A DNA stretch of 64,000 nucleotides. Origin: Rothia sp. P100 (GTDB taxonomy: Bacteria; Actinomycetota; Actinomycetes; Actinomycetales; Micrococcaceae). Every line of letters begins with the position of its first letter. Position 1 is the stretch's first letter. The position numbers were made by a program, and so were the translations under genes. Below the pieces are notes generated by a model. The model was given only the letters and a program-made list of their open reading frames with translations. It was not told the origin of the DNA and made no database searches. This document shows, piece after piece, positions 19,435 through 29,295 of the stretch. The DNA is taken from positions 186,001 through 250,000 of the forward strand of contig NZ_JAMAYG010000002.1 in NCBI RefSeq assembly GCF_023712425.1, in the 5' to 3' direction.

Positions 19435-19530
19435 CAAATGATATATGGGTATCTGGTGCTCACTGTTTCATTACAGTGACCACTCCAGGAAATTTTTATT
19501 TCCTCGCTAGCTCGGAAAATTTCCTTCCGT

Positions 19531-19558
19531 CTGGTTCGATCCCAGTATCGCGCACAAA
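19531..19558 (+). repeat. Orphan copy of the tRNA-Val 3' end (att-like repeat)
   Basis: 28 bases, beginning CTGGTTCGATCCCAGT and ending at the tRNA 3' end plus CAAA, are identical to 19411-19438. They cover the T-arm and the 3' acceptor strand without the rest of the tRNA. The intervening 92 bases are A/T-rich and carry no gene. Such 3'-end duplications are the usual footprint of tRNA-targeting integrases, but a simple local duplication is also possible. Confidence 0.85.
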
Positions 19559-19559
19559 G

Positions 19560-19590
19560 AAAACTCCCTAGCTTTTAGCTGGGGAGTTTT
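19560..19590 (+). terminator. Terminator of the second tRNA cluster
   Basis: Stem AAAACTCCCTAGC / GCTGGGGAGTTTT (one G-T pair) with a short loop and terminal T run. It lies directly after the duplicated tRNA-Val end. Confidence 0.88.
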
Positions 19591-19631
19591 CGCTTTAAAA
19601 CCTAAAGGTGAAAACCGAACAAACGTAAAAA

Positions 19632-19650
19632 TTGAACTTAAACGGTTCAA
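19632..19650. promoter_or_regulatory. Palindrome upstream of sdhC
   Basis: TTGAAC and GTTCAA arms separated by seven bases, about 100 bp before sdhC. It could be an operator or could supply a -35 element (TTGAAC). The spacing does not fit an actinobacterial LexA box. Confidence 0.3.
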
Positions 19651-19747
19651 GGTGGCATCTGGTCTAGAAACCACACTCCGAAAGTGCCAGGCTGAAAATG
19701 ACGGTTTGAAAGCCCCTCACAGGGCCCCACCAGCACAGGAACACCAC

Positions 19748-20461
19748 ATGACTTCGAGAACCCCCGCCGCCAAGCCTCCACTGATCTCCAACGTCCTCGC
19801 CAAGTACATTATGGCCATCACCGGCATCGTCTTCGCCCTCTTCGTGATGGTGCATATGTACGGCAACCTCAAAGTCTATAAAGGCCCTGAAGCCTTCAAC
19901 GACTACGCCCTCTTCCTGCGAACCCTCTTCGAGCCGCTCTTCCCCTACGAGGGTTTCCTCTGGATTTTCCGTGTCGCCCTGCTGGTCTGTCTCATCGGGC
20001 ACGTAGGTTGCGCTGTCCTCCTCTCAGCACGTGCTAAAAAAGCCCGCGGATCCCACAAGCGCAGGGGCCTTAAAGGCTTCAAATCCTTCACCGCCCGCAC
20101 TATGCCTGTCACAGGCGTCGTCCTCTTGCTCTTTATCATCTTCCACATTCTTGACCTGACCGCAGGCGTGGGTGTGGCACCCGCAGAATTCCAGCACGGT
20201 AGCCAAGCAGGCAGTTTCGCCTATGAGAACTTGGTCGCCAGTTTCCAACGCCCTGTAGTAGCCCTCATCTACCTTCTTGCCATGGTCATTCTCTTCCTGC
20301 ACCTAGCCCACGGGCTCTGGGCAGCGGTCTACGACTTCGGTGTGACCGTCAGCGAAAAAGCCCGCTCCTGGGTCATCCTCGTTGCCGGTGTGTACGCGCT
20401 CATCATCATGCTGGGCAACATCAGCATCCCCCTTGCTGTGCTCTTCGGGCTAGTGAAATAG
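19748..20461 (+). CDS. sdhC: Succinate dehydrogenase cytochrome b558-type subunit
   Basis: A 237-residue membrane subunit with five predicted helices, of the single-subunit (type B, menaquinone) class. The first helix region PLISNVLAKYIMAITGIVFALFVMVHMYGNL contains a conserved heme-ligand type His; further histidines occur in LIGHVG, IFHILDL and LHLAHGLW. It anchors SdhAB and passes electrons to menaquinone. ATG 19748 with an upstream AGGAA is preferred; an in-frame extension to 19652 would add 32 hydrophilic residues before helix 1. It is the first gene of sdhCAB. Confidence 0.93.
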   Translation: MTSRTPAAKPPLISNVLAKYIMAITGIVFALFVMVHMYGNLKVYKGPEAFNDYALFLRTLFEPLFPYEGFLWIFRVALLVCLIGHVGCAVLLSARAKKARGSHKRRGLKGFKSFTARTMPVTGVVLLLFIIFHILDLTAGVGVAPAEFQHGSQAGSFAYENLVASFQRPVVALIYLLAMVILFLHLAHGLWAAVYDFGVTVSEKARSWVILVAGVYALIIMLGNISIPLAVLFGLVK

Positions 20462-20475
20462 AAAGATAAGCAATC

Positions 20476-22416
20476 ATGGTTAACGTCAATATTTCCTACG
20501 CAGACCCCGTTGACGGCAAAGTGCCGGACGGCCCTCCCTCGACCGCCTGGGCTCGCCGCCGCGACCAATACAAACTAGTCTCGCCCCTTAACCGCCGCAA
20601 GTTCAAAGTCATTGTGGTGGGGACAGGTCTAGCCGGTGCCGGCTGTACCGCGGCACTGGGGGAGTTGGGCTACCAGGTATCTGCCTACACCATTCACGAC
20701 GCGGCCCGCCGTGCCCACTCGGTAGCAGCCCAGGGCGGCATTAACGCGGCCCGTGCCCGTAAGGTTGATAATGACTCCATCCACCGCTTCGTCAAAGACA
20801 CCGTCAAGGGCGGGGACTTCCGCGGACGCGAGGCCGATGTTTTCCGTCTGGCCGAAGAATCGGTGCGCGTCATCGACCACATGAACGCCATTGGCGCCCC
20901 TTTCGCCCGGGAGTACGGTGGCCAGCTGACCACCCGCTCCTTCGGTGGTGTGCAGGTCTCCCGCACCTACTACACTCGCGGACAGACCGGGCAGCAGCTG
21001 CAGGTTTCAGCGTCCCGTTCACTTCAACGCCAGGTTGCCGCCGGTACCGTTACTCTGCATACCCACGAGGAGATGCTGGACCTCATCATCAAGGACGGAC
21101 GTGCCCGGGGCATCGTCACCCGCAACCTGAAAACCGGTGAGGTGCGAGCAGAAACTGCCCACGCCGTCGTGCTGGCAACCGGCGGCTATGGCAACGTTTT
21201 TCACCGCTCAACTTTGGCAAAGAACTCCAACGTGACCGCTGCCTGGCGCGCAGTGCGCCGGGGGGCCTACTTTGCGTCCCCCTCCTACATTCAGTTCCAC
21301 CCCACCGCCTTACCGATTAGCCACAAGTGGCAGTCCAAGACCACGCTGATGTCTGAGTCCCTGCGCAACGACGGGCGTATCTGGGTGCCCAAATTGGCAA
21401 GCGATGACCGGCCTGCCAACGCCATTCCCGAGGACGAACGGGACTACTACCTGGAGCGCAAGTACCCCGCCTTTGCGAACCTCACCCCGCGCGATATTGC
21501 CTCGCGTGCAGCCCGCGAACAGATTGAAAGCGGCCACGGCGTTGGGCCGCTGAAGAACTCGGTTTACCTAGACTTTAGAGACGCCAAGGAGCGTCTGGGC
21601 GTCAAAGTGCTGGATGAACGTTACGGCAACCTCTTTGAGATGTACCGGGACGCAACCGGCGAGGACCCCCACGAGGTGCCTATGCGTATCGCCCCCGGCG
21701 CCCACTTCGCCATGGGCGGGTTGTGGACTGACTACGACCAGATGAGCAACATACCCGGGCTTTTTGTGGGCGGTGAAGCCGGCTGGGGCTACCACGGTGC
21801 TAACCGGCTGGGAGCTAACTCCCTGCTCTCTGCCTGTGTAGACGGCTGGTTCACCCTGCCCTACTCGGTCCCCAACTACCTGGCCCAGCACCTGGGTGAA
21901 ACCCTGCTAGAACGTACTGACCCCGCCGTGCAGGGCGTCCTGAAGGACGTTTCAAAGAGAGTAAACCACCTGATGAAGATTGGCGGTAAAACTCCGGCAG
22001 ACCGTATCCATGCTGAACTGGGTGAAATCCTCTACGAGGGCTGCGGGGTGAGCCGTAGCGAAGCTAAACTCACCGCCGCCATCGAGAAAATCAGGGCTCT
22101 AAGAGAGGTCTTCTACACCGACCTCTTTATTCCGGGCAACCCCCAGAGCTTCAACCAGGAACTCGAGCGCGCCGGCCGCCTGGAGGACTACCTGCAGATG
22201 GCAGAACTCATGTGCATCGATGCCTTGGACCGCAAGGAATCAGCTGGTGCCCACTTCCGCGAGGAATACCAAACCGAAGAGGGCGAGGCAGCCCGCAACG
22301 ATGAGGACTGGTGCTTTGTCAGCATCTGGGAGGAGGGCGCAGATGGTGCCCACATCCGCCACGCTGAACCGCTGGACTTCAAAGACATCACCCTAGAAAC
22401 GAGGAACTACAAGTGA
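20476..22416 (+). CDS. sdhA: Succinate dehydrogenase / fumarate reductase flavoprotein subunit
   Basis: 646 residues with the FAD-binding GTGLAGAGCTAALGELG near residue 50, the covalent-FAD histidine motif HSVAAQGGINAA, active-site FHPTALPISH and a MGGLWTDYDQMSNIPGLF(V) segment. It oxidises succinate at the cytoplasmic face of the membrane complex. It lies 14 bp after sdhC and its TGA overlaps the GTG of sdhB. The length and the five-helix anchor place it with the actinobacterial and Bacillus menaquinone-reducing enzymes. Confidence 0.96.
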   Translation: MVNVNISYADPVDGKVPDGPPSTAWARRRDQYKLVSPLNRRKFKVIVVGTGLAGAGCTAALGELGYQVSAYTIHDAARRAHSVAAQGGINAARARKVDNDSIHRFVKDTVKGGDFRGREADVFRLAEESVRVIDHMNAIGAPFAREYGGQLTTRSFGGVQVSRTYYTRGQTGQQLQVSASRSLQRQVAAGTVTLHTHEEMLDLIIKDGRARGIVTRNLKTGEVRAETAHAVVLATGGYGNVFHRSTLAKNSNVTAAWRAVRRGAYFASPSYIQFHPTALPISHKWQSKTTLMSESLRNDGRIWVPKLASDDRPANAIPEDERDYYLERKYPAFANLTPRDIASRAAREQIESGHGVGPLKNSVYLDFRDAKERLGVKVLDERYGNLFEMYRDATGEDPHEVPMRIAPGAHFAMGGLWTDYDQMSNIPGLFVGGEAGWGYHGANRLGANSLLSACVDGWFTLPYSVPNYLAQHLGETLLERTDPAVQGVLKDVSKRVNHLMKIGGKTPADRIHAELGEILYEGCGVSRSEAKLTAAIEKIRALREVFYTDLFIPGNPQSFNQELERAGRLEDYLQMAELMCIDALDRKESAGAHFREEYQTEEGEAARNDEDWCFVSIWEEGADGAHIRHAEPLDFKDITLETRNYK

Positions 22417-23165
22417 AACTCACCATTGAAGTCTGGCGCCAAGATAACACGGCTACAGCAGGCCGATTTGAAACCTACACTGTTACCGGTGCCTACGAAG
22501 AAATGTCCCTGTTAGAGCTCATTGACTACCTCAACGATCAGCTAGTTTCGGAGGGTCGCGAGCCGATTGCCTACGAGTCTGACTGCCGTGAAGGTATCTG
22601 CGGCACCTGCGGTATCACCGTTAACGATCAGCCCCACGGCCCGGTGCCCAACACGCCCTCCTGCCGCCAGCATCTGCGTTCCTTCAAGGACGGGGACAAT
22701 CTCCGCCTAGAGCCCTTCCGGTCCGAAGCATTCCCCGTCGTCCGTGACCTGGTGGTTGACCGCACCGCCCTAGACGACGTCATCCGCGCCGGCGGTTTTG
22801 TCTCGGTGGATGCTGGGACTGCTGCAGATGCCGACTCCATGCAAATCGGTCACGGTCGGGCTGAACAGGCACTCGACTTTTCAGCCTGCATTGGGTGCGG
22901 TGCCTGCATCGCAGCCTGCCCCAACGGTTCAGCTAACCTCTACGCTGGTTCAGCGCTGCAAAGCCTTTCCCTGCTGCCTCAGGGGCAAGCTGAACGCTCC
23001 TCCCGCGCCCGTAACCTGCTGGCCGAAGCGGATACCCACTTTGGCCCCTGCTCGGTTTACGGTGAATGTGCTGTTACCTGCCCGGCAGGCATCCCGCTTT
23101 CAGCTATCGCCGCCGTCAACCGTGAGCGAGCCCGCTCCGCCTTCCGTAAGGGCAAGGACGACTAG
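22413..23165 (+). CDS. sdhB: Succinate dehydrogenase iron-sulfur subunit
   Basis: 250 residues. Cluster motifs are complete: [2Fe-2S] in CREGICGTCGITV plus a distal Cys (NTPSC), [4Fe-4S] in CIGCGACIAACPN, and [3Fe-4S] in CSVYGECAVTCPAGIPL. It relays electrons from SdhA to the SdhC quinone site. The GTG start overlaps the sdhA stop by four bases, so translation is coupled. Confidence 0.96.
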   Translation: MKLTIEVWRQDNTATAGRFETYTVTGAYEEMSLLELIDYLNDQLVSEGREPIAYESDCREGICGTCGITVNDQPHGPVPNTPSCRQHLRSFKDGDNLRLEPFRSEAFPVVRDLVVDRTALDDVIRAGGFVSVDAGTAADADSMQIGHGRAEQALDFSACIGCGACIAACPNGSANLYAGSALQSLSLLPQGQAERSSRARNLLAEADTHFGPCSVYGECAVTCPAGIPLSAIAAVNRERARSAFRKGKDD

Positions 23166-23264
23166 CCTCCTCGCTGGGGAATTAACCCTTAGACGGGAGT
23201 AGGCTAGGAAGAAAAAATACCTACTTCGAGCGCGTAGCTTGAGGGCTGCGCGAAGAAAGCAACC

Positions 23265-24731
23265 ATGACATCTGCACCACAGCCAGGAGTTCCTGTAGCC
23301 CCGGCACCAGCTCGTGAACGAAATATGATGATTGCCAAAATCATAGCGATTTTGGCTGTGACTCTAATTCTTTTCTTCCTGCCTGCCCCCGAAGGGGTCG
23401 ACCCACGCGGTATGCACATGGCGGGTATTTTTGCCGGTACCATTTTGGGGTTGATTCTGCAGCCCCTGCCTACTGCGTCAGTGGCGCTGATTGGTCTGGC
23501 TGCAGCGATGATGACCGGCACCATGGCTGCAAAAGATGAGGCACTGACCGGCTTTGGCAATCCCACCATCTGGCTGATTGTCGCCGCTTTCTTCATTGCC
23601 GACGGTTTCTTGATCACCGGCCTGGGGCGCCGTATCGCCCTGATGTTTGTATCCAAGCTGGGGCGCTCGTCCCTGGGCCTTGCCTACGGCATGGCACTGA
23701 CCGACCTAGTTCTTGCACCGGCTACGCCCTCTAACACGGCTCGTGCCGGTGGCGTGGTCTACCCCATCATCAAATCGCTGGCAATGGTGAATAACTCTGA
23801 ACCCACCACCACGGACTCCCGCAAACGTCTGGGCTCTTACCTGTCGCTGACCGCGATTCAGGTCAATACCATCACCTCAGCCATGTTCATTACGGCGATG
23901 GCGGGCAACCCTCTGGCAGTGGGCTTCGCTGAGCAGCAGGGCGTTCACATTACCTGGGGCACCTGGGCTCTGGGCGCACTGGTGCCCGGTTTGGTCGCTT
24001 TGCTGGCTATGCCCTGGGTCATGATGAAAATCTATCCGCCCACCCTGCGCCAGACTCCGGACGCTCCTGCTCACGCTCGTGTGCAACTCAAGGAATCGGG
24101 GCCTATGTCCCGCGCCGAAATCATTATGCTGATGACCTTCCTGCTCCTTTTGGCGCTGTGGATTCTAGGCTCAACCATCGGTGTCAATGCCACCTCAGCT
24201 GCCTTCTTGGGCATCGCGATTCTGCTGGCCGGCAAGGTACTGACCTGGAACGACATGGCGAAGAATTCCGGTGCCTGGTCCACCCTCATTTTCTTCTCGG
24301 TGCTGGTAGCTATGGCAGAACACCTCAACACCCTGGGGGTTATTACCTGGATTGGTAACTCTGGGAGCTCACTGGTCGGAGGCATGCCCTGGCCGCTCGC
24401 TTTCGCCGTGCTCTTCCTGGTCTACTTCTACGTCCACTACCTCTTTGCGTCCAACACCGCACAAATTGTCGCCATGTACGCGGTCTTCCTGGCAGCGGCT
24501 GTCGCCGCAGGCACCCCGGCGATGTTCGCTGCTCTGATGTTCGGTTTCGCCGGCAACCTGATCGGCGGGTTGACCCACTACGCCTCGGGCCCTGCAGGCG
24601 TCATCTTTGGTTCGGGTTACGTTCCCACCAACGAATGGTTCAAAAAGAGCTTCATTGCCTCGGTCGTTAACATCGTCATATGGGGTAGCGTTGGCACGCT
24701 CTGGCTCATGCTGATCGGCCTGTGGAATTAG
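23265..24731 (+). CDS. Anion permease of the SLC13/DASS family (dicarboxylate:sodium symporter)
   Basis: A 488-residue protein with about 12 helices. DASS features include the paired substrate/sodium loops, seen here in DLVLAPATPSNTARAGGVVYP (TPSNTAR) and in LFASNTAQIVAMYAVF (SNTAQ). It resembles 2-oxoglutarate/malate translocators and citrate/C4-dicarboxylate carriers. Its place 99 bp after sdhB suggests it supplies or exports dicarboxylates such as succinate, fumarate or malate; that substrate choice is an inference from context. Confidence 0.85.
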   Translation: MTSAPQPGVPVAPAPARERNMMIAKIIAILAVTLILFFLPAPEGVDPRGMHMAGIFAGTILGLILQPLPTASVALIGLAAAMMTGTMAAKDEALTGFGNPTIWLIVAAFFIADGFLITGLGRRIALMFVSKLGRSSLGLAYGMALTDLVLAPATPSNTARAGGVVYPIIKSLAMVNNSEPTTTDSRKRLGSYLSLTAIQVNTITSAMFITAMAGNPLAVGFAEQQGVHITWGTWALGALVPGLVALLAMPWVMMKIYPPTLRQTPDAPAHARVQLKESGPMSRAEIIMLMTFLLLLALWILGSTIGVNATSAAFLGIAILLAGKVLTWNDMAKNSGAWSTLIFFSVLVAMAEHLNTLGVITWIGNSGSSLVGGMPWPLAFAVLFLVYFYVHYLFASNTAQIVAMYAVFLAAAVAAGTPAMFAALMFGFAGNLIGGLTHYASGPAGVIFGSGYVPTNEWFKKSFIASVVNIVIWGSVGTLWLMLIGLWN

Positions 24732-24768
24732 CCTTTTGCCGCGCTGTGTGGCTTGTTAAGCTGGGGGT

Positions 24769-25575
24769 ATGCTCCAGCTAACGGTCACACACTTCGGTTT
24801 CAGCCCGGTCAAAGGCGCCCGGCACACCGCCCACACGAGGGCGGAACGTGGCCCCGGTGGCATTGTTTTTAATCGCCGCTGGGGTCTTGTTCTGCCCCAG
24901 ACGGGTAAGGTAGCGCGATCTGTTGCCTACCCGAAACTGGTGCAGGTAGAGAATTCTGTGAGCGAGTGTGGTCACGGGACGGTACTCGAGGTGCGTATCC
25001 TGGGGAAGGGCAGCTTCACTCTTGAGCCACTATCTAAGGGAGAAGTCCGGGCTTTTGATTTTTGGGGTCAGCCTAAGCGCCTATCCCTCTACGACCACCC
25101 GGTCAATAGAGCTCTGTCTGATTTCCTTCACGAGCAGGTGGTGCTGGCCTATGCCCTTGACCCGCTGATTTTTGGCGCCCCGCTGAGTCTGGTAGGTTCT
25201 GCCACTTTAGAGGAGCTAGGACGTAGGGTAGAGCTACCTTCTAACCACGAAACCGGCGTGGTGTCAGTAGACGCTGCCCGCCTGCGGTGCAACCTGGTCG
25301 TCCAGACGGATGAACCCTTTATTGAAGACACGTGGGCAGGGCAACAGGTTCAGCTACACGTGCTAGCCCACCGAGAGGGGAAGCCCGTTCCTGGCGACTT
25401 AGACGGGGTAAAACTCACCCTCGGTGAGCCTATCGGCAGGTGCGCTGTCATCGATACCAACCCGGTCTCAGGCGTCCGCGACATGAAACTGCTCAAGAAC
25501 CTGGCAGGCTACCGGCCCCGCAATCAGCGTGGAGAACCGGTGGCGGGTGTCTATGCAAACTTCAACGTAACGTAA
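24769..25575 (+). CDS. MOSC domain-containing protein
   Basis: A 268-residue protein with an N-terminal MOSC beta-barrel domain (FSPVKGARHTAHTRAERGPGG) and a C-terminal MOSC domain (RCNLVVQTDEPFIEDTWAGQ and GRCAVIDTNPVSG). MOSC domains occur in molybdenum-cofactor sulfurases and in mARC-like or YiiM-type molybdoenzymes, where a conserved cysteine binds the cofactor. Cysteines in RCNLV and GRCAV are candidates. No other molybdenum-cofactor gene is in the window, so the reaction is unknown. Confidence 0.82.
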   Translation: MLQLTVTHFGFSPVKGARHTAHTRAERGPGGIVFNRRWGLVLPQTGKVARSVAYPKLVQVENSVSECGHGTVLEVRILGKGSFTLEPLSKGEVRAFDFWGQPKRLSLYDHPVNRALSDFLHEQVVLAYALDPLIFGAPLSLVGSATLEELGRRVELPSNHETGVVSVDAARLRCNLVVQTDEPFIEDTWAGQQVQLHVLAHREGKPVPGDLDGVKLTLGEPIGRCAVIDTNPVSGVRDMKLLKNLAGYRPRNQRGEPVAGVYANFNVT

Positions 25576-25647
25576 TAAGCGGGAGCAAAGAGGGGCACCG
25601 GTAGAGTGGGAAGCATAGTTCTTTCCCACGGTGAAACGAGTTGACGC

Positions 25648-26715
25648 ATGAAGAGCCCCCACATAGTTTTGGCTTTAGCCGCCGCAACGACCCTCCTTCT
25701 CTCCGGCTGTACCGGTGATTTTTTGGTGCACAATCTCTTGTGGGCTCAGGCCAGTACTGATGCCCGCTTGACCGGGCAAGAGCTGCTGGATTTTGAGCCG
25801 ATGATTGCATCTCAAAAGCCCTACTTAGAGAAATCAGATCTGGCCGTGTGCCAAATGGAAACCCCGGTAGCCGTTGAAAGCGGCCCCTACAGCGGCTACC
25901 CCAGCTTCAATGTACCTCCTCAGATTCTTACGGCGGCAGCTAACATTGGCTGGGACGCCTGCATGACGGCCAGTAATCACTCCATTGATCAGGGGACTGC
26001 GGGGCTCGAACGAACCTATAGAGCCGTTGAGGCAGCCGGTATGGGGGTCACCGGCACCAACCTGAGCGAAGATGAATCCCAGCAACCCGATATCTTTGAA
26101 AGCGCCAATGGCGTCAAGATTGCGGTGGTTACCGGCACCTACGGGCTTAACGGGCAGGTTCCCGAGCACAACTGGCAGGTAGATATGCTCGACACCAAGA
26201 CTATGCTCGCTAAGGCTCAACGAGCTAGAGAAAAAGGTGCTGATATCGTGGTCGCCAATATGCACGCCGGTGATGAATACGTCACCGAGCCCAACAACCA
26301 ACAGGTCACAGTCGCTCGTGAGCTGTCAGATTCCGAGGCCTTTGATCTGATCGTAGGTCAGCACGCTCACACCGTCCAGCCCATCGAAAAGTTCGGGGAC
26401 ACCTGGGTTGTCTACGGTATGGGCAATAACGTCACGGAGCTCTCACCGTCCATCGTGGGTAACAACGAGGGCATTATGGTCAACGCCATCATGACGCGCG
26501 ATGATGCAGGGGACTGGTCGGTCAAGACGATGCGCTGGGCACCGAGCATGATGGTTGATGACCCTAGCTACCGCTACTGCATTACCTCACCCAGTGCAGC
26601 AGCAAGCTCCTGCGCTGCGCCGGCACTTGCAGCAGCTTCTTACGCGCGTGTTAAACAGGCAGTAGAATCCCGCGGAGGAGTTGCTGATGGGTTGCAGGAA
26701 TGGGTGCTTAACTAA
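25648..26715 (+). CDS. CapA-family lipoprotein (metallophosphatase-like)
   Basis: 355 residues with a lipoprotein signal ending LLLSGC (Cys21), so the protein should sit on the outer face of the membrane. The body matches the CapA/PgsA fold: CQMETPV (usual NLETPV), MTASNHSIDQG, VANMHAGDEY and GQHAHTVQPIEKF, which carry the metal-binding residues. CapA proteins take part in poly-gamma-glutamate or capsule processing in Bacillus, but many members are uncharacterised. No other capsule gene is adjacent, so the role here is open. The 270 bases that follow hold no gene I can support. Confidence 0.83.
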   Translation: MKSPHIVLALAAATTLLLSGCTGDFLVHNLLWAQASTDARLTGQELLDFEPMIASQKPYLEKSDLAVCQMETPVAVESGPYSGYPSFNVPPQILTAAANIGWDACMTASNHSIDQGTAGLERTYRAVEAAGMGVTGTNLSEDESQQPDIFESANGVKIAVVTGTYGLNGQVPEHNWQVDMLDTKTMLAKAQRAREKGADIVVANMHAGDEYVTEPNNQQVTVARELSDSEAFDLIVGQHAHTVQPIEKFGDTWVVYGMGNNVTELSPSIVGNNEGIMVNAIMTRDDAGDWSVKTMRWAPSMMVDDPSYRYCITSPSAAASSCAAPALAAASYARVKQAVESRGGVADGLQEWVLN

Positions 26716-26913
26716 AAACCAGAGAGCGCAAAGGACACTGGGCACATGGGAGGCAACCTCAGGGGAAAACTGCTCAATGAAAATCTTGGCAAAGACCGCG
26801 AAAACGGGAGTGGCGCCCTGAGCAGGTGCCATGGTAAAGGTATCAAAACCCATGATGGAATCCTCAGAGAGAATCACAAAGCCTGCTGCCTGCCAGAAAT
26901 ATTTTTCTGCTGA

Positions 26914-28368
<1,455 letters not shown>

Positions 28369-28378
28369 CCACCGGGGC

Positions 28379-28425
28379 GGCAGGGGAGTTAGCTGAGCTA
28401 ACCCTGCCACCCCACTTAGAAAGTG
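28379..28425 (+). repeat. Terminator after the glycosidase gene; left copy of island-flanking repeat
   Basis: A hairpin (GGCAGGG...CCCTGCC with an inner GTTAGCT/AGCTAAC stem) lies just after the GH1 stop. The stretch from 28382, AGGGGAGTTAGCTGAGC and the ~27 bases after it, recurs at 40094-40137 with about four differences. It is a likely terminator and also the left member of a direct repeat pair around the 11.7-kb island. Confidence 0.75.
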
Positions 28426-28591
28426 GTTCTACCCCTCCAAAGCGAGGCAGGCGTACGGTCCGCCTGCTGGTTCAAGACTGGTTTAAATCGTCTTGTTAGT
28501 GAAACGAACCAGAAGAGGGGATCAGTCGGGGCACGTGTGCGCCAGCGATACTAGTTTTACAATATCTTTAGAATGAGATTCCTTGAACAAA
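28426..28591. other. Non-coding segment at the left edge of the island
   Basis: No gene is seen. There are short inverted repeats such as CTGGTTC...GAACCAG around 28469-28514 and AAGAC...GTCTT, but no recognisable integrase site or gene fragment. Confidence 0.4.
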
Positions 28592-28725
28592 GGGGCCCGA
28601 CCCCCGGAAAGTAGACACGGGGGATGTGATCAGGAAGCAGATCTCAGCGTAACAGGACATTGCTCCTCAAACACTGCTGGAGCGAGATACCCGCACCAGG
28701 AATGCCGACGCGTGGTGTTGTAGCG
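28592..28725 (-). mobile_element. IS3-family element remnant (134 bp, orfB 3' end and one terminus)
   Basis: These 134 bases are identical to 32531-32664, the left end of the complete IS3-family element. They include one terminal repeat and the C-terminus of the transposase (RRHSWCGYLAPAVFEEQ). Homology stops abruptly at 28725, where the TetR fragment starts. The fortuitous reading frame 28660-29049 joining the two is not considered a gene. Confidence 0.93.
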
Positions 28726-29049
28726 ATCGAGACGCTTGACTGGGCGACTGCGCAACTCTTCTTGATCCCGACGACCGAACTGGACAGGCGACGACAGGCG
28801 ATTCGCAATCAGCTTGGCGACGATGCGCGCGTTCAGCGCCAACTCGCCTACCTCCATGAGTCACTTAGCATCCGGCTGCGCGATGCCTACGTTCGCCGCC
28901 TCGGCATAGACCCCGCCGACACATCTGACTTGCGTCCACAGATTCTCGTGGGGCTTTACCTCTCTCTCGCTACTGAGGTGTCGGGCCGGTCACAATCACC
29001 GGAAGAGACGCGCCAGCGGTGGATTGCGTCGCTTCGCAGTCTGCTTTGA
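28726..29049 (+). pseudogene. C-terminal fragment of a TetR-family regulator
   Basis: The frame starting exactly at the IS junction encodes 107 residues: TLDWATAQLFLIP, a helical middle and PQILVGLYLSLATEVSGR ending in RWIASLRSLL. This looks like the ligand-binding C-terminal half of a TetR regulator; the DNA-binding helix-turn-helix is missing, removed with the rest of the IS. It is encoded just upstream of and in the same direction as the ABC-F/MFS pair and may once have repressed it. Family assignment rests on pattern only. Confidence 0.6.
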
Positions 29050-29099
29050 GAGGTCGGCACTGCTATCGACATTTACATGCTTGGTTGCGGAGGTGGGGA

Positions 29100-29129
29100 T
29101 TGAGCGTTGCCGACCTTATGGGGTACACT
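29100..29129 (+). promoter_or_regulatory. Promoter of the ABC-F/MFS operon
   Basis: TTGAGC (29100-29105), an 18-base spacer and TACACT (29124-29129). The predicted start point, about seven bases downstream, coincides with the ATG at 29136, so the short leader peptide may be translated from a leaderless mRNA. Confidence 0.6.
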
Positions 29130-29135
29130 GGAAGC

Positions 29136-29156
29136 ATGCATTTGTATTTCCTGTGA
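29136..29156 (+). CDS. Putative leader peptide MHLYFL of the ABC-F/MFS operon
   Basis: ATG CAT TTG TAT TTC CTG TGA encodes the six-residue peptide MHLYFL right at the predicted transcript start, 160 bp before the ABC-F gene. Short leader peptides upstream of ABC-F and other ribosome-protection genes commonly act as sensors of stalled ribosomes. Existence and translation are inferred from position only. Confidence 0.45.
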   Translation: MHLYFL

Positions 29157-29289
29157 CGGTTGAGTAGGCCTACCGCGCTCGTTGAGCAACTCCGAGCTAG
29201 CGACGGCCGCTCGTTCTGACCCTGGAAGGGTCCCCGTCATTTGCGTGCCCGCTGGCTGTTTGGCTCGTCGTGGTGCGCCTTGCTGAAGG
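29157..29289 (+). promoter_or_regulatory. Candidate attenuator between leader peptide and ABC-F gene
   Basis: This untranslated segment can form several competing hairpins, including GACCC/GGGTC (about 29218-29232) enclosed by GACGG/CCGTC, and GCTCG/CGAGC pairings around 29188-29215. Mutually exclusive stems after a leader peptide suggest antibiotic-responsive attenuation. No classical U-tract terminator was found, so the mechanism could equally act on translation. GAAGGA at 29284-29289 is the ribosome-binding site. Confidence 0.4.
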
Positions 29290-29295
29290 ATTTGA

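Noticed and set aside
19632-19650. LexA box upstream of sdhC
   Set aside because: The half-sites TTGAAC/GTTCAA are seven bases apart, while actinobacterial SOS boxes have about four, and sdh genes are not known SOS targets.
28660-29049. Open frame that joins the IS remnant to the TetR fragment
   Set aside because: Its first 22 codons are antisense IS sequence, identical to 32599-32664. It is a chance fusion and not a gene.
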